Source of the DNA: Helicoverpa zea | Lineage: Eukaryota > Arthropoda > Insecta > Lepidoptera > Noctuidae | DNA: 64,000 nucleotides | Assembly: GCF_022581195.2 (NCBI RefSeq) | Contig: NC_061467.1 | Coordinates: 5,456,001-5,520,000 of the forward strand | Reading direction: 5' to 3' | Part shown: one piece after another, positions 35,252 through 46,848 of the stretch | Layout: each line of letters begins with the position of its first letter | Numbering within the stretch: position 1 is the stretch's first letter | Notes under the pieces: model-generated | What the model saw: the letters and a program-made list of their open reading frames with translations, nothing else | What the model was told of the DNA's origin: nothing | The model's database searches: none | Made by a program: the position numbers and the translations under genes

Positions 35252-38066
35252 AAACGGTCAACACATCAAAATTACACGTTTAATATCTCACTGAACAGTT
35301 ACTCGTAAAATACGCCATTTCCTGTTATTATTTTGGTGTTTGCTAAAAAAGCTTTGAAAAATACGCTCCCACTCTATTTAATTCAGACGTTTCTGAGAAA
35401 AACTGGGCATATTCGATTCAAAGTAAGAGCTTTTTGGAGGGTTTAATCTCCAATTCGACGAACAAATGTGAGTGCTTACAAATTAAGCTCTGACGCCTTA
35501 TTAACGTGATATACGGCCAGTATTAACGCAGTAAGTAATTCAATTTCACGATGAAAATCTGTTTAATGAGCCTAAGTTAATGTGTCCACCGTTAACAAAT
35601 AAAGGCGCAGCGCACTGACAAATTGCTTAATTTTATTAAGTGGCTGTACACTTGGCCTGAGTGCAGTGTTTGTTTACCGGGACGTATCGCCGCGGTGAGC
35701 GACCCTCGCTCTAGCTGCGGCCCATAATGTACAAATTCACTGAACTGCTATATTAGCCGACTGCGACAAAGAAACGGTAATGGACCCTCATATATATGCT
35801 AATAAACTTTCCAAATGCGTTTTAAATTAAAATAATCCCGAATTTATATGTAAATTTGTGACCGCACTTTGTCCTTCGCGGCTTCTCGTTCCGAAATCGA
35901 TTACATTACACGGATTCGAGCTTAGATCCGACGCAGATAAGTTTAATGAAGGGTTTTACTAAAACGGAGGTCCTTTACTACAATCCACTCGATTGGTGAT
36001 TCCATCGGCTCTCGATTTCACTCTTAGATGAAACAAAAGCATGAAATATAATTTTCTTGGAAGCACCAAAAATATTTGTGTTATCATCGTCGCGTTTTAT
36101 GTCGGTCGGCACCAATGTAGTTTTAGAACAGATAGTATTAATGAGGTTTTTATTTAGTCTTCCATTAGGCGTATGCGAGTATTATCTTAATTTTTATGAG
36201 ACTAACCTTTTAGTCGCACTATCTTATAATATAAAAGCTCAAGGCTACATTGACGAGACCACCCGCACATTCCAACTAGTTTCGATCTAGATGTGTCCGT
36301 ATCCCCTTGTGTCAGTCCAATTAGTCATGATTAACTTAAATTTATAGGTCTGTTTAATGGTCCATTAACGAACTCACTAGTATGTAACGACTCCTTATTG
36401 TGATGCTTCAATTCCATAAAACACTTTCATCCAATTAAACAAGACGTTGATATTTGATCCCAATACGTTGATTGTCGCTCTCCATTAGACTTTATTACTT
36501 AAAAGTAATTGTATCAGCAATATGGTTGGTAACACGAAGCCCTTTGGCTGTAAATCACTAAAGACGCAACATTAGAAGAAAGAGGTATGTTTTATATTTT
36601 TCTCAAAGAGAAAATGTTTAAGCTTAATTTGAGCAGACATTCAGTAAGGTTTCATTTCGTTGAGAACGTGAAGTGGAGCGTTTTGTTTGAGATATTGCAC
36701 ATTTTGCCACGCTCGGCTCTGTTTGTGCTCGGACGGTATCTCACTACATTTTGAAATGCCGACTGTTAGGTTTTTGTATCAAATAACAAAACACGCGATC
36801 GCAGGCTTTATTCTGAAGTTTAGCTGATTGTGTTCCAAGGAAATTCTCTTATTTAGTTCAAGTACCTACCTACTCCGAAAGTCTAGGTTTGTAAGAATTA
36901 CCTTATCAGCTGAGGTTACGTGATTTCTCTTTTGTAACCTTTTGAACCACATAGATTTAATATAATATCAGAAATATTATTATAAACACGAAGATTTTAT
37001 TCGAGTTCATTTTGGATATAAATAACACAATTTATATATTTTTTTAATTATATTAACTTTCTCTAATAAAGTGATTCGACCTTTCACATTTAAATTTCTA
37101 AGGGCCGAATGATGGCGTGGGCTATCGGTTTATCGTATCTGAACACTAGAATCTTACGACTTATAATAAAGAAAAATATAAGACTTAACTGGTATTTATT
37201 AGATTAATGTTGGATCCACACAATAAATAGACGCTATAATCGGATGTACTATTAACCACGTAAATGTTGACATCCGAAAATATGAAAGCGCTGAGCTCCT
37301 TATGTATTGCATGATACTTAAATGGTTTTCAATTTATACAGTGACAGCCACTGAGGAAAGCTTTCGGTAACAAATGCTTATGTTTTGAATGCACGCGATG
37401 TATGTGGCTGAAGTAGTGGGTATACCAGCACCGTACAACGCACTCGCGACTATGTAAAATGTAATTTAAGCTCTGTCCCGGTGACGTCACGATATGCCTG
37501 ACAATTTAATGTACGCTTAAATTGCAGTCATGTGAGTTAAAATGGTTTGACTGTACTGAGTTTGTATTTCAATAGAATTAAACGACTGAAAACACGATAT
37601 ATCGTATCAGCATAAATTATAATGGAATATTTTACTCACATTTCAGTAAATGGTGTTAAACAGTTAGTGAAATGTAAAACGGTTGCAAAAGCCTGCTATC
37701 ACACATTCACGTTTGACAAATACTTAACTAAATAGTAATTAATTATATACCAACGAAATTACAAAATGGAACCAAATAACAAAAATCATATCCAAAATAA
37801 CTAACATGAAAAATGGAAACCATAACTTTGAAAATTTGAACATCGTTTATTTATAACAAGAAGGGTGGCCATAGCTTTCACCTCGGGCGATGGTTCATTA
37901 ATCACCACCCTTAATACCTTCCTCGGGCTAAACGAATATGTTAAAGCAAAGACGCGAAGCTACCGACTTTTACGTTTTCAAACCTTGCCATAATCCTGAT
38001 TCAGTAAACGACAGACGAAAATAAATCGTATCCATTCTATGTTAGACTCGAAGGTCATTTGGAATA
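35252..38066. other. Stretch without supportable genes
   Basis: AT-rich DNA. It includes a 10-bp palindrome GTGACGTCAC at 37481-37490 and a small inverted pair AAGGGTGG/CCACCCTT at about 37861-37913. No ORF or repeat could be assigned. Confidence 0.5.
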
Positions 38067-38271
38067 GCAGACTACAAACTTTAAGTCGGCTGATAGTTTT
38101 TTATGCTCATAAGTCGTATGAAGATGATTGGTAGTACGCACATTATAAAGAACAGGTCCTTAGCCGGTATCAGAACTACTGTTTTGAAAGGAAACAAGAT
38201 TTTCTTTAAAAAAAATTGTAGATACAAACTTTCAGTTCAACTGTCGGTCCACTGTTTAGTCTCCAGTCTGC
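38067..38271 (-). mobile_element. MITE family A, copy 2 (about 205 bp)
   Basis: Ends GCAGACT and AGTCTGC are inverted; the left inner TIR reads AAACTTTAAGTCGGCTGATAG and the right reads CAACTGTCGGTCC then ACTGTTTAGTC. Relative to the copy at 4814-5174 it is in reverse orientation: the interior segment with GTAGTACGCAC and AGCCGGTATCAGA matches its reverse complement. About half of the interior is deleted. No coding capacity. Confidence 0.7.
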
Positions 38272-39507
38272 GAGATCGCTTAGTACGACAATAATTTATG
38301 TAAGAACCTCTATATGTAAATAGGAGTGTAGGTATTTCTTAGCTATTCGGTTATCGACTCGGATTATCTTTATTAGGAATTTATTATTTCTAAGAAACGA
38401 TTTTGTGTCGGAATGTAAAGCACTAGCGATTATTATTTATCTGTTTTTAATAAATTAAATGGCAAGAATTGAATTTGTTTTTATATTGGTAAAAAACTTG
38501 AACCAGTTCAAAATAAATTTAGATAGACGAAAGACTTTGTAATTTTAATCTAAGTGTGCTCTAGTGAAGTCTAAGAGATAAAATAACAAATGTTTTCAGT
38601 ACTTGTTGAAACTTAATCGATATGTCCTAAGCAAATAAAACTAATATCGATTTCAAAGTTTGTTTATTTACTTTTGTAAGTTTAGTCTATGTCGAGAATA
38701 TAATATATTTGACTACGTATTAAGTAAGATATAAACTGTGAACAAATATTTTAGAAAAAGTCTGTAAGAAATATGTTTATGTACTAGAAGGCTACAAGTC
38801 TAGAAGTTAACAAGCCCCAAATTGAAAAAAAAAAATGTGAGCTAAAGGTAGAACCTACTCAATTTTAAAACATGTAACTCAGCTTGATACAATCTTAATT
38901 AAATAAAGAGGCAATAAGAACACGCTAAAACATTATTCACGAAAACAAATGAACGCTCCTAACCGTTGACACCGCTACCGTCGCTGATCACTAACAAATA
39001 ACGACTAGTAGGTAACTATTAACTACCAGTATTGCGTTACGAAAACCTACAGTCGGTAGTTAATCATACCTAATCTTACTTCGATCTCTTGCAACGTAGA
39101 TTATAATTAATGCGAGCAGCTAGACGTCCAGGAAGTGTTTTGTCCGTATCGCTTTTTCCATCAGTTGTAGCTACCGTCAAATGTGTTTAAGAACCCTTAA
39201 TTACCATTAATGCTATAAAAATGGAATAGAAATTACTGTGGTGATGATCATTAAAGTGGTTACCCATCTTGCTTATGTGGAAGCTAAATATTGTATAGTA
39301 AAGTGCACGGTTCGGCAAACAATGGAAGATAATTCTTCCTAAAAAACTTAACTTAACTTCCTAGTAAACTACATCAGCAAATCTATCACCATGATTTTAT
39401 AAATATTTGTTTGTGCATATTGTATGTTCCAAGTATTTTATTAGGGGTCGGAAACCATTTGTTAATGACGTGGACGAAGCCGCTACATACAGTTAGTTTT
39501 CAAGAAT
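38272..39507. other. AT-rich non-coding stretch
   Basis: No ORF, repeat or RNA gene was recognised in this interval up to the target duplication of the truncated RTE copy. Confidence 0.5.
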
Positions 39508-40027
39508 ACAGATAAACTCAAAATAAATAATAATAATCGTTCGCACTAAAGGCAGAGTCTACAAAGCAGCAGTTCGTCCATCCATGACATATGGTGCCAA
39601 ATGCTGGCCACTGAAAAAGCAGCAGGAGCAAACACTACATGTCGCAGAAATGAAAATGCTAAGATGGGCTGGTGGGGTAACGATGCAGGACCATGTCCAA
39701 AACATCCATATTCGGGGCAGTTTTGAAGTAACGCCTATACCGGAAAAGATCATGGAGAGCCGCTTAAGATGGTACGGTCATGTCATGAGGCGACCATCGG
39801 ACCACATGTCGAGGAAAGTGCTCGATATTGGTACCCAGCCCAGAAGACGCGGTAGACCCCGCCTTACATGGATGTCCGTTATTGAAAAGGATCTGAAGAA
39901 GACACAATTATCATCCCAGACGACCCAGGACAGACCGTCCTGGCGAAGATTGACCAGAAGGGCTGACCCCAAGTAAATGGGATAAAGGCCAGGCAGAAGA
40001 GAGAAGAGACAGATAAACTCAAAATAA
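39508..40027 (+). mobile_element. 5'-truncated RTE-like LINE with 19-bp target duplication
   Basis: The 19-mer ACAGATAAACTCAAAATAA occurs at 39508-39526 and again at 40009-40027, bracketing a 482-bp insertion (39527-40008). The insert carries only the C-terminal end of a LINE ORF, a stop at 39974-39976 and a 32-base 3' tail ending in AAGAGAGAAGAG. Perfect duplication and an unbroken frame show a recent, severely 5'-truncated LINE insertion, as generated by target-primed reverse transcription. Confidence 0.9.
39539..39976 (+). pseudogene. RTE-like LINE ORF, C-terminal fragment
   Basis: The frame is open without a break for 145 codons to TAA. It starts within the post-RT region (VRTKGRVYKAAVRPSMTYGA), then a CWPLKK segment, LRWYGHVMRR, and RRRGRPRLTWMSVIEKDL, which together are the hallmark C-terminal region of RTE-clade proteins also seen in the intact element at 46849-49821, from which it differs in sequence and so belongs to another family. 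Endonuclease and catalytic RT motifs are absent. The ATG at 39584 is not a true start; this is a truncated copy and not a gene. Confidence 0.88.
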
Positions 40028-43000
40028 TACGATATACCTGAATCAAATACCCGTGTAGTCATCACAAAATAAGTGAAGCGTTTCTGCAACAAAGGTAGCT
40101 TTATCTTTCTTATCGCACCCAGAATTTCCCTTTTAACAATAAAATCTTGAAAGTTCAACAATATCCCAAGTATTATACGTAATCCGTCATCCTTCACTTG
40201 TCAAGTGTTAATAAACTTCAAAGAAACACTACACGTGAAGAATATCATCTGAATTGACAGGATTCTTTGAATGAACGTATCAAATCGTCTTTCTTCACAT
40301 CAAAGAGTGAACAAAAAGTGCTGCACCAAGATTTTTCATAAGAAGATAGTCGGTTCACCTTGAGTTTTCGCTACGCACAGAGTTCTCCCCTACGCAATTG
40401 ACCCTTCGTGTCTTTCTCGAGCCGTCTCGACCGCCCCTGCCGCCAGGGGTTGTAAATCATAATAAAATTCAAAAGATCAAAAAGAAAATTTCCTAAATAA
40501 ACAAACTCATATTCGCAATTTAAAACAATTACTGTCCGAGATTTCATTTTAAATTACGGTATCATTATTTTGAATGAAATATGATTTTGCTGTTTATACG
40601 CGTAATTTTAATAAGATTCTCGTAAATATTTTAAATTGCTTTTTCCTACTTGTTTTTAGTCATTATCGCTGATTATATTTGTACTTGATAAATATTACAG
40701 GCACCTATGTAGTTCAAAAAGGGTCTAAAAATTTGACCTTATGACAAAGTAAACTTTGTACAAGAATTAATCCAATCTATTAATACATGCCGCATATAAT
40801 ATTTCTTCTATTTTCACGCAGAAAGAGTGATATACGCGTGTCAATATAAAAATATGCGCGAAACCAACGCATTACATATCTCTAACATTCCCCGAATTGT
40901 GTGATACGTGAGCGGGGAGACAAATTTGTACGCACACATTTTCCTTCAAAAAGGATATATGGAGAAAGAAATTTTCTTAAAGAGGAAACTTTTTATACAA
41001 GTAACATGATTATGTTCGTACACGGCCTGCTTAAAAACTTCATGTCTATTGAGAATTACAATATCAGAGCATTCATGTAGGTAATAATCATACAATGGTA
41101 GTAGTAGAGTTATCGACTAGTTTTCAACGCCCGCTTTTCTAACAACTGATCATGTTACGCGCACACAAAAATATCCATGTATTGACTGTACGCTTTTGGC
41201 AAAAATGCCTATCATAGTTTTATCAAAATACCATAGCAATGTCATCTCACAAAAAGGGACGGATACTGATAAAAATATTATCCTTTCCCATTTTTCGGCT
41301 TTACATATTTTGAATCATCATTTACTTCAGTGGTATCCATCTCACGCATTGCCTACGGTTTGCAAGGAACTTTATCCGTATGAAAAACTTATAAAAGATA
41401 TGTGGGCAGAATTTCAAGTCTACGGTATATTCGGTGCGTACGATATTTACATAGGACCGTCAACCATCACTACGTAGCAATATGTCAAATATTCTTGAGA
41501 AATTCCTTCGCCATACATATTATTATATTGTTACTACCTTTTTATGAGTCCGAAAAACTTCCAATAAGCTGAATAAGAGTTTAAAGCAGCTTATTATTCA
41601 GATTCAGAAATTGTACTGACCTTTAAATGTGCGTGAAGCCTATTTTTATTTTTCGTTTGTTTCTGTAACAAAGGCCAGTCTGACCTGGGGCGTAAATACT
41701 CAGATGTGAGAAATAATAATTCCCTTTCCATTTTGTTTCGTCATTGCGGAGCTGCTCAAAGAGTGGAGGGCCGTCGATGGAGACGAGTGGCTCATACTTT
41801 ATTATTGGCTCGCACTGAATCGTACTCGTGGGGGAATGTAAAATGAGGTCGCGATTTACCCGTACATACGCGGGTTTTTTACATCTACAAGTGCTACATA
41901 TAAAGGCACACAGTCATTCATGAATCATTTATAATAAATACCTCAGGTTAAGGATAAGTGCGCAACTCGTAGTGGGAGCTAATATTTATTGTGTAAATAT
42001 CATTTTTATTCCCTAGGAACAAAATTACGATTTTCATCCATGACTACTACATACAAGCAACTAACCCAGTCAAAGAATTTAGACACTATGAACAAATAAA
42101 TTAAATTGCCTCTTACCAGTCGACCCACAAAGAAAGGCGTAAACCACAGCGAGATTGAAGTCTGTCTTAATAGTATCAGTATAATAGCTGTTCTATAAAT
42201 ATTAATAATATCGGACACTGACCGCTCCAGTCCAATAAATAACGATAGATATTTTTTATACATATTCAATTAACTTCCAACTATCAATTACAATTGGAGT
42301 AGCTATATTTTTTGTATAGACAAAAAAATGGCTCCAGTGAATTGTAACCGGATCAATTCCATTTAAAGCAAATAATAATGAACTCGCGGTGGTCTATAAT
42401 AGTACGTTATTAACATTAAATTATAGTAATTTATTGTTAATGTACATTGCATTTGAGTGACATTTATAAAGTGAAAATTACAGTGGGTCGTATATAATCC
42501 GCGTGACAAAAGTTCCAACGTACCGTGACAGCTACTATCATGTGTCTCCGACATTTCCGTGCGTAAAATCCGTAACAATATTTTCGTATACACGAAACAT
42601 TGCGGAAAAATTCTGTCAATATACCACGGAACATGTCGCAGATGTAAATATATTATATAGACGATTTAGATACATTAGGACTAACGTGGATAAGAATAAT
42701 TGAAACAAAACGAGTGACATTTCGTATCACGCAATGCGTAGTGATTACGTGGCCCCTTTTCGTTGTAAATTACGATGTTGCCCCTTTACAGTTCTTAACG
42801 CCACATAATGCCGCGTATTTTATTATTGTGAGATTAGTAACGGAATACATTAGGCACATATCTACATTATGCATGCCACCTGTTATTTGAGAAGTTATTG
42901 CATATAATTTGTTTAAATATGTTATGTAAACAGTTATGGCGCTTTAAGTCCGGCAATAAGTTTAGACAGCTTTTAATTTGTAAAACGTGTAACTCACGAA

Positions 43001-46000
43001 AGATTAACATTTTTATGATACGAATGATAATTAAATGTAAATTAATAAATTTAAAGAAAAACGTTATAACATAACTGTTATTGAATAAATTGAAATTACA
43101 AGTATTTAATTATGTATTAAATATTAACAATAGTAATTGAGTACCTAAGTAAATAATACATGCTTATTACAAATTCGAAATAAAACCAACCACTTCTCTA
43201 ACAATTTAATTGGCCTACAAATATTTATCAAGCAGGAAACAATATGATTGAAATACGATATCAAATAAGTCAAAGCAATAAATCTGACTGCGTATAATTA
43301 GAAACTTTATCAGGAGTTCAAGAACCGTTTACACATCAATGTGGTGTCATAAGTCATAACTCACCTTGTTCTACTTCTGCCAATAAGTCAGGAAACACTT
43401 CATGAAAGTCACGTGAGGGTATTCGAACCTTAGAGTCATCACAGACTAGCGCAGATCTTACTGAGCGTATGAAGTCATTTTGATAGACGCACCTACTCGC
43501 ACGGTACCTTTTGCAGTAGAAAAATAAATGACAATCGCCCTAGTTTGCGATATAGCTAGCGATATAAACTCTTATAGGTCATAAGAAACGTCAATAATGA
43601 TCACACTAGTTCGTGTTTGCCAAAGACGCGCGTAAACGCGCTTACACGAGCTAACAAAAAGGAACGTATACGCGCGTAAACTCACCTAGTCTGAAACCGC
43701 TCTCACTTTGGGCAATAATTGAAATAAAGCAGGTGACATTAGTAGGGTTTGTCACGCACCTCTGATGTATTGTGCAGCGTTACGCAATGTATATTGTACA
43801 GGGATTCGTCGGATTAACTCAGATACGGTGATGTAATCATTTATAGAATTTAGACTTGGTTAGGCTCGGAATCCTGCTATTAATATAGTAAATTGTAATG
43901 TTTATGCCACACATGTAGATCTTTGCTTTTAAAAACTTTCATTAATCCTGTACCTACACCTATTTGATTGAACTATTTTCGAAGAGCAAGTGAATCTGCA
44001 GGCAGGTCCAGTTTGTTATATGTAAATGTTGTTCTAATAATAAATCATTATCGGTTTCCGTATTCTAAGTTCATAGAACTCAGACAAGCTTCTGACGAAG
44101 TTCTAATTTCTAATTACATCTTCACTCTTTCCGTTAAAGGTGGCAATAATTATTTAATTCAAGTAAAACTTTATACCCCAATCAATTCCGTTAAAAGCTT
44201 TCAGTCGTTAAGACGCAACACCATTACTTTTAAGGAAACAAGTAATTATAAAACAATCGGTTAACATAAAAAGAATATTTGCGGCTAATAAAACTAATGA
44301 CATCAATTAGTCCCTTTACTGATAGCCTCTTGAACAAAAATGTGTTGGATTTTTCTTATCTCAGAGATATCTTTAAGTGGTAAAACAGACCTTAAGTTAT
44401 CTCGCATATTAAGGTGATAAGATAAAGGTAAAAACATACCATTAATTATGGTGAAAGAGCTTGTAATCACAGGTGACGGGGACGGAACAAGCTCTTATGG
44501 AGCGTAATTACCAGCCGTTGGTAGTAACGCAATAATGTGGGCCTGAAACAGAACATTATTTTGTCGACTTTAGTCAGTTCTGCCGGTTAAGCTGGATTTT
44601 ATTCTTGTTATGATGAATTTATTTGTAAGAAAGTTTTTTAGCAGATAAATTGCGTTTTGCGAGTTATTCAAAAGAATCTCAACGCTGAAATATGTTTTAG
44701 ATAAAAGTAGACAGATACCCATCTCAAATGTCTAAAGCTCTAAGAAAATGCTTAAACATGACTTAAGTTAATGTAAAGTATTTAAGTTATTAAACTAAAC
44801 AGCCATTGAACATTAACAGATATTAATCTAGATTTGAAACCATTAAATCCGTAACGTTCTATTCAAGGATTATCACAAACAGTTTAGAGATAGGATCTCT
44901 CTTCAGTACCACATCCGTCGCAGACATGAAGCTTGACAGCCTAAATAATGGAGCCAATTCATTAACCGATCTCTCCGTGGAAGACACGATGAAATTTTAG
45001 ACCTCTTATTGTTAGGGCCCGGTGCTATTGTCGACGCCCCAAGGCAAGTTCACATGTAGCCAGGCCCTTTGTACTTGAGATCTGTCCCTGACGTCGGCCT
45101 GTTAAGATAAATGAACCTTTCACAATTATATTCAATCTAAATGATGAGGATTATGTGCTTGCAGTTTCTGATAGTGACGTTCTGCTGAATCTTGTTTATA
45201 TTTTATGCGAAGGATGCTGTTTTTGCGAATGCGTAACCCTTTGACGCTCTGTAAGAGATACAAGAAATGTAGCCTATTTGTTGTTGAAATGTTACATATT
45301 CATTAAGTGAAGTTTTGAAAGAACCTACCAGACAGGAGACGGGTGACTCGGCGAATATTTTAAGCTGTAAATATTTTCTTAAACTTAGTTTATTGACTGT
45401 CAATAAAACTTTTTGGCAATTGATCTCTTTTCAAGTTGGTTACAATACTTTTAACTACTTTGACTCGAGTGACATTCGATTCTTGAACTTTAGGATATTG
45501 AAAAACAGTTGAAAGACAGAAAGTTTCTTACGAAGCGAAATATTATTCTGTTGACTTAAAATAATCAAAAGTTCTCTGTATCAATTTCATACTATTGTTA
45601 TAGGTTTCAAAACTCGCAAGTCAATATGAATTGATATGATTCGACTAGTTGGATTTTCAATATCTTCAGAAGCTAGACATTGCGAAGAACCCAAGTTCAA
45701 CTTGCTTGCAATTCAAAGTAGGTACCTACATTGTAGGTTTACGTGACTCAGATCGTGAAAGTAAAACACGAAATACAACCAACGCCGAGTATCAAACAAA
45801 ATTTATAAAAGAATATAAATAAGCTAATTATTTTGAAACACTTTCAACAAGTATCACGGAATATTATAATCGTTTAGTCACCTCGTTGAATAGTTAACGA
45901 GAATTGGGCTTTAAAATGCGGACAAAAAGTAAAAAAGCTCGGACGTCGAGAGTGTTGGCTGTTTTTAGAGGTCTAAAAGAAATAGTGGAGCTAATAATGT

Positions 46001-46829
46001 GCTACACTTTTATGGCGGAAGCAATAAAAAATAACAAGCAGAAAATATACCTAGAAATTGTATGTAGGGTCGCCCAGCAGGTGTCGAGAAACAGTATTAG
46101 TTGTTGAATTATAAACACGATTCACACCAGCTTACGATTCCTAATTGATGATCGGCTGAGACCGGTCTAAGTCGCCTCAGCGGCTTATCCCGTTTAAAAT
46201 CAATGGCGCGATAACGTCCTCATGCATATTCGAATACATAATCGTAATCCAAATGAATGATTAGAGTCTCGTGCGCAGCGTGGGCGCGGATTAACCTTCG
46301 CTTGAAATTTAGTCGGCTCGCCCAACAAAATTAAAAAAAGCTTTATCTATGTACCGCCGCTGTAATTATAATACCGTAAGTCAGGTGACGGGGCTCTTTA
46401 CATTGAATTAGGCCGCTATACAAACACTTATTATAGATGAATATCACGTTTCGGCACACTTTTTTATTCATATTCCAATAGTACGCAACATGACTGTAAG
46501 ATTGTGAGCGCGAATTGTGTATTGAAATTTTCTTGTTGCGTAGCTGTCTAATACCAGCCTAAATACATGTACCTAGTATGATGCTAAATATGTCTTATAT
46601 TACGCGTGAATAAATAAGTTAGAATACCACTTAGCAGTATATAAATAGTGGATGCAAGTAAAATTATACGGCGTTAGAGCGAACAACAATGCTAGTTGAA
46701 AGAGACATGGTAGAAACTTGAAACTTCGTAGCGCTCGAAGTACAAATGTATGTAACAGCAGGTCTATATTCCAGTTTAATTTGGTCCGTACAGTTTTAAG
46801 TTTAGGACGCCTCCACAGGTCGTCTGCCT
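40028..46829. other. Long stretch without supportable genes
   Basis: About 6.8 kb of AT-rich DNA. ORFs up to about 98 codons (for example 41196-41477 and 43968-44264) show no recognisable domain and no splice context. No repeats with clear ends were found. A GCGCGTAAACGCGC-type palindromic patch lies near 43625-43640. Confidence 0.5.
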
Positions 46830-46841
46830 AGTAAATTCATT
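46830..46841. repeat. Target-site duplication, 3' side of RTE element
   Basis: AGTAAATTCATT, identical to 49998-50009. It marks the insertion point at the 3' end of the minus-strand RTE element. Confidence 0.92.
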
Positions 46842-46848
46842 CATCATC

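Noticed and set aside
41196..41477. 93-codon ORF
   Set aside because: No recognised domain, no splice or promoter context, length expected by chance over 64 kb in six frames.
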